DNA of 24,063 nucleotides from Planctomycetota bacterium (GTDB taxonomy: Bacteria; Planctomycetota; Planctomycetia; Pirellulales; Lacipirellulaceae): NCBI GenBank assembly GCA_024278035.1, contig JAJRUA010000089.1, positions 1-24,063 of the forward strand. The letters are read 5' to 3'. Below, piece by piece: positions 7,501 to 15,925 of the stretch. Below the pieces are notes generated by a model. It saw only the letters and a list, made by a program, of their open reading frames with translations. It made no database searches and was not told the origin of the DNA. The position numbers were made by a program, and so were the translations under genes. Numbering within the stretch: position 1 is the stretch's first letter; the number at the start of each line of letters is the position of its first letter.

Positions 7501-8256
7501 GTGAGTGACAATGCTTTTAGTGGCCCGATGGATGCGGTTGATCGGCGGGTCCTTGGCGTTTTGGTTGAAAAAGCCAAGACGACCCCGTCCGCCTATCCGC
7601 TTTCGCTCAATGCATTGGTGAATGGCAGCAATCAGAAGAGCAACCGTTATCCGCAAATGGATCTCGACGAGGACCGCATTGAGCAGGCGATCGACTCGCT
7701 TCGCCTGCGGGGGGCCGTTTCGATTGTGCAGGGGGATTCTCGCGTTGAACGCTATCGCCATTTGGCTTATGAGTGGCTCGGTGTCGATAAAATCGAACTA
7801 GCCGTGATGGCCGAGTTGCTCCTGCGGGGGGCCCAAACGGTGGGCGAGTTACGCGGCAGGGCTGCTCGCATGGAGCCGATTAAGGGAATCACCGAACTCA
7901 CGCCGGTGCTAGAATCCCTCGTTAGCAAAGGGTTGGCCGAGTACCTTAGCCCTCCGGGACGAGGCGCGATCGTTTCACACAAGTTCTACACGCCGGGGCA
8001 ATTAGAACGGGTCCGTCGCGACTTTGATTTAGGTCAAGGGGATTTAGGTCAAGGGCAAGAGAACAGTGAAGCTCCTGAAACAGCGGCCCCTTCGGTGACG
8101 CAGCCCCCTGTGGTGGTACCACCAACGGTCGTGGCACCCGAAGAAAACGCTTCCGATTTACGGGCTGAGATCACCGCCTTACGCGAAGAAATGCAAACGG
8201 CGATTTCTGAGTTGCGAGAAGAGTTCGAGGCGTTCCAACAGCGCGTTGAAGGTTGA
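7501..8256 (+). CDS. YceH family protein (DUF480)
   Basis: A 251-residue cytoplasmic protein that closely follows the YceH/DUF480 pattern: RVLGVLVEKAKTTPSAYPLS (~14-33), then NQKSNRYPQMDLDEDRI, then LLLRGAQTVGELRGRAARM, which is nearly invariant in the family. The fold is two winged-helix domains, and the molecular function is not established. After residue ~175 the protein continues with a linker holding a duplicated pentapeptide DLGQG, a Pro/Val-rich stretch, and a final ~35-residue heptad-like segment (LRAEITALREEMQTAISELR) likely to form a coiled coil; E. coli YceH also ends in a coiled-coil-like tail. The start is GTG at 7501; I see no strong RBS. The neighbours give no functional clue. 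Confidence 0.9.
   Translation: MSDNAFSGPMDAVDRRVLGVLVEKAKTTPSAYPLSLNALVNGSNQKSNRYPQMDLDEDRIEQAIDSLRLRGAVSIVQGDSRVERYRHLAYEWLGVDKIELAVMAELLLRGAQTVGELRGRAARMEPIKGITELTPVLESLVSKGLAEYLSPPGRGAIVSHKFYTPGQLERVRRDFDLGQGDLGQGQENSEAPETAAPSVTQPPVVVPPTVVAPEENASDLRAEITALREEMQTAISELREEFEAFQQRVEG
8026..8055 (+). repeat. 15-bp tandem duplication in yceH-like gene
   Basis: GATTTAGGTCAAGGG occurs twice head to tail without mismatch (8026-8040, 8041-8055), in frame, encoding DLGQG twice in the linker before the coiled coil. It is probably a recent in-frame duplication. Confidence 0.85.
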
Positions 8257-8271
8257 TGGGGCCCCCTATCC

Positions 8272-8331
8272 TAGCCGCAGGCGGAAGCCAGCGGAGAAGG
8301 CGGGGTAACCACTGGCTTCCGCCCGCGGCTA
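8272..8331. repeat. Palindromic repeat, family B copy 1
   Basis: TAGCCGCAGGCGGAAGCCAG (8272-8291) is inverted at 8312-8331 with a single mismatch. The loop contains GGGGTAACC. A second copy with the same arm and GGGTAACC loop is at 14792-14856. It lies 15 bp after the YceH-family stop and may serve as a 3' RNA structure. Confidence 0.85.
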
Positions 8332-8415
8332 AGACCTTGCTCTGACCGGGCCGTTTTTCTTTGGGTGTGGTATTGATTGGCAATCAAAACGTCTACTTTT
8401 TCCGAATAGATTTCC

Positions 8416-9531
8416 ATGGAACACCGCCCCCGCCTCATCGTTGCCCTGGCCCGATTGGTTCGACGGCGTCTCGTTTGGCTACTGGTGGGGGTCTATGCGC
8501 TGGCCGCTCTGGTGCCAGGCCCCGGGTTGGCGTTGCGTGAACTGGAACTCTCGGCATGGTCTCCCGGCGGGACACCGGCGCGGTTCTCGCTGTGGATGGT
8601 GGCCGTGCTGCTCTTCAGTGGCGCGGTCTCGACCGATTTTAGGAAGCTAAGCGAATTGGCCCGCCGCCCGGGGGCGTTGGGGCTGGCGCTGGTTGGTGTT
8701 TGGTTGCCGCCGCTGTTATTGGTGGCCGCCTGGGGGGCGATTGTCGCTTGGTGGTCGCCCGGTGAGGCGTCGGCCGGCGTGCTATTGGGAATCGCTCTGG
8801 CGGCGGCAATGCCCGTCGCCAACTCGGCCGTCGGCTGGACGCAACAATCGGGCGGAAGCCTCGTCTGGGCTTTGGGACTGGTCGTGCTCTCGATTAGCCT
8901 CTCGCCCTGGATCACGCCAGGGCTCCTCTGGCTCATGGGCCTAACCCTCTCGGCCAGCGATGCCCAGCAGGTCGAGCTACTGGTCGCCCGCTTTAGTGGC
9001 ACGGTGTTTGTCGTTTGGGTTCTTGCCCCGACCTTGCTCGGGTTTTTCCTACAAACGCTGGTAGGCGAAAAACGAATCGAACGGGGGAAGCCTCTTTTGT
9101 TATTGGCTTCTGCCGCATCCTTGTTGCTATTGAATTATGCCAACGGGGCGGTCGCTTTACCGCGTGCTCTGAGCGAACCGAATTGGCCGTTGCTCGGAGC
9201 GACTGTGGCGGTGGCCCTGTCGCTCTCGGCAACCGGCCTGTTGGTCGGCTGGTGGTTGGCACGAATAGCTCACTTACCACGCCGCGACCGTACGGCTTGG
9301 GCCTATGCCCTAAGCATGAAAAACACGGGCCTTGCCCTTTGCTTGGCCGATAACGCGTTGGCCGGCACTGCGCTAAACGACACGATGTTGGGCGACACTG
9401 TGTTGGGCGGTACTGGCCTGGGGGGACAATCCGCTGCCATCCTAGTGATTCTTGTTGCAACGCTCGCCCAGCACGGTGTGGCAAGCCTGGCGCACGCATG
9501 GTGTGCGTCGGCTTCCAAGAACACCTATTGA
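8416..9531 (+). CDS. Bile acid:sodium symporter (BASS)-like membrane transporter
   Basis: A 371-residue polytopic inner-membrane protein with about nine or ten hydrophobic helices. Features like the BASS/SBF family include an early RFSLWMVAVLLFSGAVSTDF segment, the discontinuous-helix signature GIALAAAMPVANSAVGWTQQ near residue 130, and MKNTGLAL near residue 301. Such carriers move organic acids or other anionic solutes, usually with sodium; the substrate cannot be read here. Between the last two helices (residues 314-338) is a low-complexity loop of five-residue units (ALAGT, ALNDT, MLGDT, VLGGT, GLGGQ) made by a 15-bp tandem repeat, which I do not expect in typical members. There is no clear Shine-Dalgarno before the ATG. 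The spacing to the previous gene, with a palindrome between, suggests independent transcription. Confidence 0.7.
   Translation: MEHRPRLIVALARLVRRRLVWLLVGVYALAALVPGPGLALRELELSAWSPGGTPARFSLWMVAVLLFSGAVSTDFRKLSELARRPGALGLALVGVWLPPLLLVAAWGAIVAWWSPGEASAGVLLGIALAAAMPVANSAVGWTQQSGGSLVWALGLVVLSISLSPWITPGLLWLMGLTLSASDAQQVELLVARFSGTVFVVWVLAPTLLGFFLQTLVGEKRIERGKPLLLLASAASLLLLNYANGAVALPRALSEPNWPLLGATVAVALSLSATGLLVGWWLARIAHLPRRDRTAWAYALSMKNTGLALCLADNALAGTALNDTMLGDTVLGGTGLGGQSAAILVILVATLAQHGVASLAHAWCASASKNTY
9355..9429 (+). repeat. In-frame 15-bp minisatellite in the BASS-like gene
   Basis: Five diverged 15-bp units (9355, 9370, 9385, 9400, 9415) share a TTGGGCG-ACT core, the best pair being ATGTTGGGCGACACT and GTGTTGGGCGGTACT. 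They encode xLxxT pentapeptides in the loop before the last membrane helix. Confidence 0.75.
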
Positions 9532-9687
9532 GCCTGCACAAGCAAAGCGGCAGGTCCCATCGCATTGTGGTTGCCTCTGCTTCACGATAACCGGCACCGT
9601 TCTGGTGGGTCTTCGCTTCGATAAGGCCCCCCCTACTTGGCTCCGGCCGCTTACGCTCGCGGCTCGCCTGCCATGGCCTGCGCATGA

Positions 9688-9737
9688 AACACGACGGCGG
9701 GGTCGCTCTTTCGAGCAATTCCCGCCGTCGTGTTTTT
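9688..9737. terminator. Shared terminator hairpin between convergent genes
   Basis: Perfect 14-bp arms AACACGACGGCGGG (9688-9701) and CCCGCCGTCGTGTT (9721-9734) are followed by T5 on the + strand. The loop holds an extra GCTC/GAGC stem. It lies between the BASS-like gene (+) and the chemoreceptor (-). The T-run favours the + direction, but the stem could also stop minus-strand transcription. Confidence 0.85.
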
Positions 9738-9763
9738 CACTTGATTTTTGACTCTTACTAGCG

Positions 9764-11089
9764 TTAGCTATTTTCCGTCAAAGCGATTAGGCCTTCGGCC
9801 GTTTTGCTGAGGTCCCCCATCGTGATCGACTGCTCTTCAATCGCAGCGGCCACGGTGTTGGTGTTGCTGTTCACTTCCGTGACGCTAGAGGAAATCTGAC
9901 GAATCGAGTCGGCGACTTCGACGATTCGTGTCTGAATCTCTTTCACCGAGTCTTCGATGTTCTGCGTCGCCTTCGAAGTCTCTTGAGCCAGGTCTTTCAC
10001 TTCGTTGGCAACCACGGCAAAGCTCCGGCCATTCTCGCCGGCGCGGGCCGCCTCGATCGTGGCATTCAGAGCAAGCAAGTTCGTCTGGTCGGCCAATTCT
10101 TGGATGACGCCGACGACCTTGCCAATCGCTTTGCTGCTTTCTTGCAATCCGTCGGTCGCCTCGGTGGAGCGAATCACCTGCGATTCCGCTTCTTGGGAAA
10201 GGCTCGCTGTGCGGGTCACGTTCTTTGAGATTTCTTCGATCGTGGCTGCCATTTCCGTCGTGCTGGTCGCCACCGACTGACCCACGCTCTGCGCTTCGCG
10301 TTTCGTACGAATTTGGTCGGTAATAATGCTCCAAGTTGCCATGGCTCCAATGTACTCATTGTTACTGTCGTGGATCGCACTGACAAGCAAATCAAGGGAC
10401 TCTTCGCCTAACTCAATTTGTGTCTGAACGGGCAGATTCGAGGGATCGGAAAGAATCTTGCGCTGGTAGCTCGGGTCTTTGTGGAATACATCGATACTAG
10501 ATCCGAGGATACTATCAACACTGACCGGCAGGAGGTGCTTTAGCTCGTTTAGAGTTTTTGTCGAAGCAGGGTTCATGTACTCCACGACAAGATCACGATT
10601 TACGTACATCACGTTGATCGGCAAGGACTCGACCATATTGGCGACTCGCGTTGCTTCCTGGCTTGTTTCGATTGTCTTGGTGATATCCGACGCGATCTTC
10701 ACGACCTTAAATACTTTCCCATCGTTATCAAGTACCGGGTTGTAGGAAGCGGAAATCCAAATGGAATCTCCATTCTTTTTGATGCGTTGGAACTCATCCG
10801 ATTTGTATTGCCCTTCCGCCAAGTCTTGCCAGAACGTAGCGTAGTCCTCCGTGTTGGCTTCTTCAGGAGTGACAAACATCCGGTGATGCTTGCCCTCGAC
10901 TTCTTCTAGGGTATAGCCAAGGGCCGACAGGAAATTGTCATTGGCGGTAAGGATTTTACCCTGGGGGGTGAACTCGATAATCGCTTCGGATCGCTTGAAC
11001 GCATCAAGGACTACCTGGGCTTCATTGAAGTCCGAATTCGTTGGAGCTGAAGTGGCTTGTGGCGTTTCTTTTGTCTTAGTCAGGAACAT
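9764..11089 (-). CDS. Soluble methyl-accepting chemotaxis protein with two PAS domains
   Basis: A 441-residue receptor without membrane segments or signal peptide, so cytoplasmic. I start it at the ATG at 11089 ([11 protein letters not shown]); the frame continues upstream to 11257, but that stretch is Arg/Pro-rich and unlike a receptor N-terminus. PAS 1 (~25-140) contains [20 protein letters not shown] and [16 protein letters not shown], then [20 protein letters not shown], typical of Aer-like sensors that may hold a flavin or heme. PAS 2 (~150-260) contains [18 protein letters not shown]. The signalling hairpin tip at ~328-368 is canonical ([20 protein letters not shown], then [15 protein letters not shown]). 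In known systems the tip docks CheW and CheA. The adaptation helices are short, and I see no CheR-binding pentapeptide at the C-terminus. No che gene lies nearby. Confidence 0.92.
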   Translation of the reverse strand: MFLTKTKETPQATSAPTNSDFNEAQVVLDAFKRSEAIIEFTPQGKILTANDNFLSALGYTLEEVEGKHHRMFVTPEEANTEDYATFWQDLAEGQYKSDEFQRIKKNGDSIWISASYNPVLDNDGKVFKVVKIASDITKTIETSQEATRVANMVESLPINVMYVNRDLVVEYMNPASTKTLNELKHLLPVSVDSILGSSIDVFHKDPSYQRKILSDPSNLPVQTQIELGEESLDLLVSAIHDSNNEYIGAMATWSIITDQIRTKREAQSVGQSVATSTTEMAATIEEISKNVTRTASLSQEAESQVIRSTEATDGLQESSKAIGKVVGVIQELADQTNLLALNATIEAARAGENGRSFAVVANEVKDLAQETSKATQNIEDSVKEIQTRIVEVADSIRQISSSVTEVNSNTNTVAAAIEEQSITMGDLSKTAEGLIALTENS

Positions 11090-11694
11090 GGCTTTATTTT
11101 CTGGGGTCCGGAAGGAAGAGGGTGGAATTCGCGACGCCCTAGGACCCCTCGGGAGAGAGAGGAACAGCCGTCGGTCGTTGCTGACTAGATAACATGGGTC
11201 ATAAAAACGCCCCCGGCTGGTGGGTTTCCACACGGTGGGCAAAAAACTGTGTGGCAATAAGTCGCAGAAAAATCGCCCTTAGATCGTCCCCAAGACTCAA
11301 AATTGTGGGGAATATGCCCTGATTTAGCGACTTGAACCGCGGATTCCGCCCAGGGGACCCGATCTACCAGCAGCCTCCACGTAAGCCATGCCGGATTGGA
11401 TAGTTCAGAAACCTTTTTGGAGACGCGGGGAGGATCGTGCGGGTCGTACGGCTTGCCGTAAGGGAGGAGCGTCAAAATAGCCTTCCAAAATAGAATCTCA
11501 AAACTCTCTAATAATTGTCGGGTGAGGGCTCGACGGCTGAGGCAGAGGAACTAGGATAGAGGCTTTGCCCAAGGCTCGGCCACCTCGCTAGGGGAAATAG
11601 TGTCTTGCCTCCCGCCTCTCGCCATTTCGTTTTATCCCACCTAAGGGCCGGCGACCCATAGCTCTCCCTTCCTCCCTAAGTCCTACTTTTTTCT
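11090..11694. other. 605-bp intergenic region between divergent chemoreceptor and ugd
   Basis: This must hold the divergent promoters of the chemoreceptor (-) and UDP-glucose dehydrogenase (+), but I could not pick credible hexamers. A 96-codon minus-strand frame at 11185-11475 is present, with no homology I recognise and no RBS. A small CCACAC/GTGTGG stem lies near 11230-11257. The last ~60 bases before ugd are pyrimidine-rich, without a Shine-Dalgarno sequence. Confidence 0.5.
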
Positions 11695-13020
11695 ATGAAG
11701 ATTGCAGTTATTGGCACTGGTTACGTCGGTCTTGTGACCGGCACTTGCTTCGCAAATAGTGGCAACAATGTCACTTGCATCGATATTGATGAAACAAAAA
11801 TTGAGGCGCTCAAGAACGGAGTGATTCCCATCTATGAGCCGGGCCTCACGGAGCTTGTTAAGCGAAATGCTGAGTCGGGGCGATTGCAGTTCTCGACCGA
11901 CACGGCGACGGCTGTAAAATCGGCTGAGATCATTTACTTGGCGGTCGGTACCCCTCAGGGACACGATGGCTCGGCCAATTTATCCGCCATGTGGGCGGTC
12001 ACGAAAGCCATCGCCCCCCACCTGCAGAAAGATGCGATCGTCGTTACCAAGAGCACGGTCCCCGTCGGAACCAACGCCAAAATCTTTGGAATGCTTAAAG
12101 AACTTACGGGCCGTGAGTGCCACGTTGCCAGTAACCCTGAGTTCCTCAAAGAGGGGGCCGCGATCGATGACTTCATGAAGCCAGACCGGGTGGTCGTGGG
12201 CGTCCGTTGCCAAGAGGTGAGCGACAAGCTAGAGCAGCTCTATTCGCCTTTCTTGCGAACGGAAAAACCGTTCCTTTCTATGTCGCCCGAGTCGGCAGAG
12301 ATGACGAAGTACGTTGCCAACGCCCTGCTGGCCACCAAAATCAGCTTCATCAACGAGATGGCCAACCTGTGTGAAAAGCTGGGGGGCGATATCAACGATG
12401 TCCGCCGCGGCATTGGCCACGACAGCCGTATCGGCTTTGCGTTTCTCTTCCCAGGTGTTGGTTACGGCGGTAGTTGCTTTCCGAAAGATGTTCGTGCCCT
12501 GGCTTCTATGACGGATGACCAAAACGGCGTTCCGGAAATGCTCCGAGCCGTCGACAGTGTGAACGAACGTCAGAAGTCGGTTCTTTTCAATAAGGTGAGC
12601 GAACACTTCGGAGGCGATCTTTCTGGCAAACGAATTGCTATCTGGGGTCTCGCCTTCAAGCCAGAGACCGACGACATCCGCGAAGCGCCCGCACTGGTTC
12701 TTATCAAGCAGCTTCAAGACCAAGGCGCGACGGTCGTCGCCCACGACCCCGTCGCGATAGAAAACGTCAAGGCAGAGACCGAAGGGGTTGAGTTTGTCGA
12801 TCAGGCGCTCGACGCTCTGAAAGGGGCCGACGCTCTCTGCGTTTGCACCGACTGGAAGGCTTACCACCAACCCGATTTTGCCGAAATGTACCAATTACTG
12901 AACTCACCTGTCGTCTTCGATGGTCGCAATTTGTACGACCCAGGACGAATGAAGGCTCGCGGCTACTGTTACCACAGCATCGGCCGCGTCGCCGTGGATG
13001 GCCGAAACGGGAAAAAGTAG
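11695..13020 (+). CDS. ugd: UDP-glucose 6-dehydrogenase
   Basis: A 441-residue cytoplasmic enzyme that oxidises UDP-glucose twice with NAD+ to UDP-glucuronate, a precursor for capsule, exopolysaccharide and holdfast sugars. The N-terminal Rossmann domain begins at once with [16 protein letters not shown] (GxGxxG at 7-12), which fixes the start even though no Shine-Dalgarno is seen. YEPGL (~47-51), [13 protein letters not shown] (119-126) and SNPEFLKEG (146-154, with the catalytic-region Glu149) follow. Lys205 in MTKYVANA and the nucleophile Cys261 in [16 protein letters not shown] are present. The C-terminal UDP-binding domain has [17 protein letters not shown] and ends near FDGRNLYDP, the expected family ending. 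Length and motifs are all normal. No polysaccharide glycosyltransferases flank it in this window. Confidence 0.97.
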   Translation: MKIAVIGTGYVGLVTGTCFANSGNNVTCIDIDETKIEALKNGVIPIYEPGLTELVKRNAESGRLQFSTDTATAVKSAEIIYLAVGTPQGHDGSANLSAMWAVTKAIAPHLQKDAIVVTKSTVPVGTNAKIFGMLKELTGRECHVASNPEFLKEGAAIDDFMKPDRVVVGVRCQEVSDKLEQLYSPFLRTEKPFLSMSPESAEMTKYVANALLATKISFINEMANLCEKLGGDINDVRRGIGHDSRIGFAFLFPGVGYGGSCFPKDVRALASMTDDQNGVPEMLRAVDSVNERQKSVLFNKVSEHFGGDLSGKRIAIWGLAFKPETDDIREAPALVLIKQLQDQGATVVAHDPVAIENVKAETEGVEFVDQALDALKGADALCVCTDWKAYHQPDFAEMYQLLNSPVVFDGRNLYDPGRMKARGYCYHSIGRVAVDGRNGKK

Positions 13021-13027
13021 CATGCCA

Positions 13028-13074
13028 AAATGACGAAGCGCGAAGGACAAGAAGCCCCCAGTTTTTCGTCATTT
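13028..13074. repeat. Inverted repeat after ugd
   Basis: AAATGACGAA (13028-13037) is inverted as TTCGTCATTT (13065-13074), starting 7 bp after the ugd stop. A T5 tract is embedded in the right arm. It could be a weak terminator or another intergenic palindromic repeat; a further GTCATT follows at 13075. Confidence 0.5.
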
Positions 13075-13156
13075 GTCATTCGGATTTCATCATTTTCTCT
13101 TTCGTGTTGCGTGACAAACAGGGCTTCGAGCGATAAGATACGGGACTCACGGTTTT

Positions 13157-13260
13157 CCCCTTCCCCTTTTTAGGGGAGGGGCTAGGGGAGGGATTTTTAG
13201 AACCCTGGTACATGGTTCAGCCCTCTCCCCTAGGCCCTCCCCCGAAAGCGGGGGAAGGGG
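13157..13260. repeat. Cruciform-like G/C-run palindrome upstream of ALDH
   Basis: GGGGAGGGGCTAGGGGAGGG (13173-13192) faces the near-complement CCCTCTCCCCTAGGCCCTCC (13221-13240). Each half also folds on itself: CCCCTTCCCC with GGGGAGGGG on the left (13157-13181), and CCCCC-GAAAG-CGGGGG on the right (13239-13254). The transcript leader could form a three- or four-stem structure ending 47 bp before the ALDH start. Confidence 0.7.
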
Positions 13261-13307
13261 ACAAAACAGATCGTTCCCTTTTCTCTTGTCGCTACGGAGT
13301 TTTTTCT

Positions 13308-14780
13308 ATGGCCACCCTTACGAAGCCAGTTGCCCGCCCCAAAGTTGCCGATACCCAATGCCTTATCAATGGCAAGTGGGTTGATTCGGTTAGCGGCAAG
13401 ACGTTTGAGTCGATTCACCCGGCAACGGAAGAAGTGATTGCCAACGTCGCCGAAGGGGATGCCGCCGATGTTGATCTTGCGGTTGCCGCGGCTCGCGAAG
13501 CCTTCGATAACGGCCCCTGGCGTACGATGGACGCCCGCGATCGTGGTCGGCTCATGTACAAATTAGCCGATCTCATGGAAGAAGATCTTGACCACCTCGC
13601 CGCGCTTGAGACCCTCGACAATGGCAAGCCGATCAGCATGGCTCGTGCCGCCGATATTCCGCTGGTGATTGACTGCATTCGGTACTACGCCGGTTGGGCC
13701 GACAAACTCCAGGGGTCGACCGTCCCGATTCGCGGCGATCATTTTTGCTACACACTTCGCGAACCGGTGGGCGTTGTCGGACAGATTATCCCGTGGAACT
13801 TTCCGGCACTGATGGCCGCTTGGAAGTGGGGCCCCGCTTTGGCCTCAGGTTGCACGATCGTCATGAAGCCTGCTGAACAGACACCCCTCACCTGCCTACG
13901 CATGGCTAAGCTTGCTTGCGAAGCGGGCTTTCCTCCCGGCGTGATCAACGTCGTGCCCGGCTACGGCCCGACAGCCGGGGCGGCGCTCGTTCGCCACCCG
14001 GACGTGGACAAAATCGCTTTCACGGGCGAAGGAACCACCGCCAAGATCATTGCCCGCGAAGCGGTGGAAACTTTCAAGCGAATCACGTTCGAGCTGGGGG
14101 GGAAGAGCCCGAACATCATCTTTGCCGATTCCGACATCGACGCCGCCGTGGCCGGCGCCCACTTTGGCCTCTATTTCAACCAAGGCCAATGTTGCTGTGC
14201 CGGCAGTCGTGTTTACGTCGAGGACTCGATCCACGACGAGTTCGTCGGTCGCCTTGCCGAGCGTAACCAAGAGTTTCGGCTAGGCAATCCGTTTGATCCT
14301 GAAACGCAGCAAGGCCCGCAAGTCGATAAGGCCCAATTCGACAAAATCCTCCGCTACGTTGGCTACGGCAAAGAGGACGGTGCCGAGTGCGTCACGGGTG
14401 GTCGGCAGTTTGGCGACAAGGGTTACTTCGTTGAGCCGACGCTTTTTTCGGGCGTAACGGACGACATGCGGATCGCCAAGGAAGAAATCTTTGGCCCTGT
14501 GATGAGCGTTCTGAAGTTCTCTGGCGAAGACGAAATTGCCCGCCGTGGAAACGATTCGATCTTCGGCCTTGCCGCCGCCGTTTGGACGCGCGACATTGGC
14601 AAGGCGCACCGCCTTGCACAACGGCTCCGCGCCGGCACGGTCTGGGTCAACTGCTACGACGTGTTCGACGCCGCTGCTCCCTTCGGCGGATTCAAGCAAT
14701 CGGGCCACGGTCGCGAACTGGGCAAAGCGGGCCTCGAAGCCTACACCGAGTCGAAGACTGTAACGATTTCGATGCAGTAA
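13308..14780 (+). CDS. NAD(P)+-dependent aldehyde dehydrogenase (ALDH1/2-like)
   Basis: A 490-residue cytoplasmic enzyme oxidising an aldehyde to the acid. The start is placed at the ATG at 13308 ([11 protein letters not shown]); the frame is open further upstream, but through the palindrome. Visible motifs are the cofactor region [20 protein letters not shown] (158-177), with the Asn of PWNFP, and [10 protein letters not shown]. The general base is Glu262 in [12 protein letters not shown], and the nucleophile Cys296 is the middle one of CCC in [23 protein letters not shown] and the terminal [15 protein letters not shown] are also present. The sequence resembles mitochondrial/cytosolic ALDH2/ALDH1 and plant betaine-type enzymes. 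One oddity: the usual FTGSTExG dinucleotide-phosphate motif reads FTGEGTTAK (238-246). The substrate is unknown. It sits ~290 bp after ugd with palindromes between, so it is probably its own unit. Confidence 0.95.
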   Translation: MATLTKPVARPKVADTQCLINGKWVDSVSGKTFESIHPATEEVIANVAEGDAADVDLAVAAAREAFDNGPWRTMDARDRGRLMYKLADLMEEDLDHLAALETLDNGKPISMARAADIPLVIDCIRYYAGWADKLQGSTVPIRGDHFCYTLREPVGVVGQIIPWNFPALMAAWKWGPALASGCTIVMKPAEQTPLTCLRMAKLACEAGFPPGVINVVPGYGPTAGAALVRHPDVDKIAFTGEGTTAKIIAREAVETFKRITFELGGKSPNIIFADSDIDAAVAGAHFGLYFNQGQCCCAGSRVYVEDSIHDEFVGRLAERNQEFRLGNPFDPETQQGPQVDKAQFDKILRYVGYGKEDGAECVTGGRQFGDKGYFVEPTLFSGVTDDMRIAKEEIFGPVMSVLKFSGEDEIARRGNDSIFGLAAAVWTRDIGKAHRLAQRLRAGTVWVNCYDVFDAAAPFGGFKQSGHGRELGKAGLEAYTESKTVTISMQ

Positions 14781-14791
14781 GTTCGCCCTTT

Positions 14792-14856
14792 CAGCCGCAG
14801 GCGGAAGCCAGCGGTAGAGCGAGTGAAGGGTAACCGGCGGCTCCCGCCTGCGGTTG
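14792..14856. repeat. Palindromic repeat, family B copy 2
   Basis: CAGCCGCAGGCGGAAGCCAG-CGG (14792-14814) is inverted at 14834-14856 with 20 of 23 positions paired. The loop contains GGGTAA. The left arm is nearly identical to the copy at 8272. It starts 11 bp after the ALDH stop, the same 3' placement as copy 1. Confidence 0.85.
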
Positions 14857-14950
14857 GGAATGCGTCTCAAAGAATAGGTTTCCGCATCTTTTGAGCTCCT
14901 CCGCTCGAAGAAGGGTTTTTCGTCGATAGCCCTTTTTTTGTGTACGAAGA

Positions 14951-14990
14951 AAGCCGCGTCGGGAAAGGTTCCCGACGCGGCTTTTTGTTT
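14951..14990 (+). terminator. Rho-independent terminator
   Basis: A perfect 15-bp stem: AAGCCGCGTCGGGAA (14951-14965), loop AGG, TTCCCGACGCGGCTT (14969-14983), then a T-rich tail. The T-run is on the + strand, so it most likely ends transcripts coming from ALDH. It lies 20 bp past the stop of the minus-strand Gly/His-rich gene and may serve both. Confidence 0.85.
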
Positions 14991-15010
14991 TCAGAGAGTT
15001 TCAGTGTGGA

Positions 15011-15388
15011 TCAGTGATGCCCCCAGCCGCCGCCCCAACCGTGCCCGCCACCCCAACCGTGACCACCACCGCCCCAGCCATGACCGCCGCCCCAACCGTG
15101 ACCACCACCGCCCCAGCCATGACCGCCGCCCCAACCGTGACCACCACCGCCCCAGCCGTGCCCGCCACCCCAACCATGACCACCACCGCCCCAGCCAAGG
15201 TGGGGATCGACAAAAACGCCGCCATGATGAACTACATGTCCGAAACCGCCGTGAGCATTGCCAACATCGACATGAACACGACCAGTTTGAATGTGCAAGC
15301 CGCGACGATGGCGGGCTTCGGCACGATCGGCAGTGATAACGAAACAGAAGGCGACTGCGGCCACTGTGGCAAGAAGTTGCTTGTTCAT
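15011..15388 (-). CDS. Secreted Gly/His/Trp-rich repeat protein
   Basis: 125 residues beginning MNKQLLATVAAVAFCFVITA, a clear signal peptide with likely cleavage after AEA (residue 25). A 40-residue basic/His segment (HRRGLHIQTGRVHVDVGNAH) precedes a ~55-residue low-complexity tail built of HGWGGG and HGWGGGG units and ending WGHH. GGAGA lies 8 bases upstream of the ATG and fixes start and strand. The opposite strand is also open across the repeat but has no signal peptide or RBS. I recognise no named family. His/Gly/Trp repeats suggest binding of divalent metal ions (Cu, Ni or Zn) or self-assembly in the periplasm or cell wall; this is inference from composition. The nearest gene upstream is a divergent SulP transporter. 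Copy number of the 39-bp DNA unit may vary between strains. Confidence 0.75.
   Translation of the reverse strand: MNKQLLATVAAVAFCFVITADRAEARHRRGLHIQTGRVHVDVGNAHGGFGHVVHHGGVFVDPHLGWGGGGHGWGGGHGWGGGGHGWGGGHGWGGGGHGWGGGHGWGGGGHGWGGGHGWGGGWGHH
15051..15200. repeat. 39-bp tandem repeat encoding HGWGGG units
   Basis: Units start at 15051, 15090 and 15129 with a partial fourth at 15168. On the + strand each begins CCCCAACCGTGACCACCACC. The first two are identical; later ones carry a few substitutions. Being a multiple of three, gain or loss of a unit keeps the minus-strand frame. Confidence 0.9.
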
Positions 15389-15925
15389 CTTGAGGGTCTC
15401 CAGTGAAAGGGCGGGGAAAGTGTCGCCGAGGCGAGGATGCCTTGGCTTCGTTAGTCTAAAGGTGCATTCGGTGTGCCTAAGCTATCACTATATCCATAAG
15501 TTGTTCTCAAGCAAGGATTTAGGGCATATTAACTTTCTTAAGATGTGGTTGTTTTTCCTATTTTGATGTCGAACCGACGGCGCATTGTGTCGGTTTGAGA
15601 GCAATTGTTCTACGTGCATTCTAGCAGTCGCTCACGACGAAATCTCGTTGAGAGCCCGCTAAGGAACACTAATTTCGATGGCTGCACCAGCGCTTTACCC
15701 CCCGCAGGGTTCCCATCGGTCTGCTAGACTGGGGGGCTGCCCCGCCTAAACGTGTTGCCTTCCCCAGGTGACTTGAAACCGTGAGCTAGGTTTTGCCTTA
15801 TGCCACGCTTCGGTTGATGCGAGCGTTAGCTGCTCTTTTGCGCTCGCGACCCCCAACAATTCGGCGGCTATCCGTCTGGCCCCACCTAACGAAAAACGCC
15901 CTCGAATAACCCTCTTCTCTGTTTT
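15389..15925. other. 537-bp divergent intergenic region
   Basis: This separates the Gly/His-rich gene (-) from the SulP gene (+). It is AT-richer near 15480-15565 than its surroundings, where the best minus-strand promoter candidate lies. A 7-bp stem AACCGAC/GTCGGTT is at 15572-15595. I see no gene in it and no clear promoter for the SulP gene. Confidence 0.5.
15487..15514 (-). promoter_or_regulatory. Candidate sigma-70-type promoter of Gly/His-rich gene
   Basis: Read on the minus strand: TTGCTT (15514-15509), 16 bp, TATAGT (15492-15487), about 100 bp upstream of the start at 15388. The -10 matches five of six consensus bases, the -35 only three. This is a suggestion from base composition, not proof. 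Confidence 0.3.

Noticed and set aside
11090..11257. Extended N-terminus of the chemoreceptor
   Set aside because: Arg/Pro-rich sequence with no domain; MFLTKTKE at 11089 is a better start.
11185..11475. 96-codon minus-strand frame upstream of the chemoreceptor
   Set aside because: No recognised domain, no RBS, unusual composition, and it overlaps the likely leader of the chemoreceptor gene.
13212..13307. Extended N-terminus of ALDH
   Set aside because: It translates the G/C-run palindrome (Pro/Gly-rich) and is not ALDH-like.
15051..15200. CRISPR-like array
   Set aside because: Units are contiguous with no unique spacers and lie in a coding frame, so it is a protein-coding minisatellite.
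15014..15406. 130-codon + strand frame with Thr/Pro/Ala repeats opposite the Gly/His-rich gene
   Set aside because: It is the complement of the 39-bp repeats. It has no RBS or signal peptide, whereas the minus-strand frame has both.
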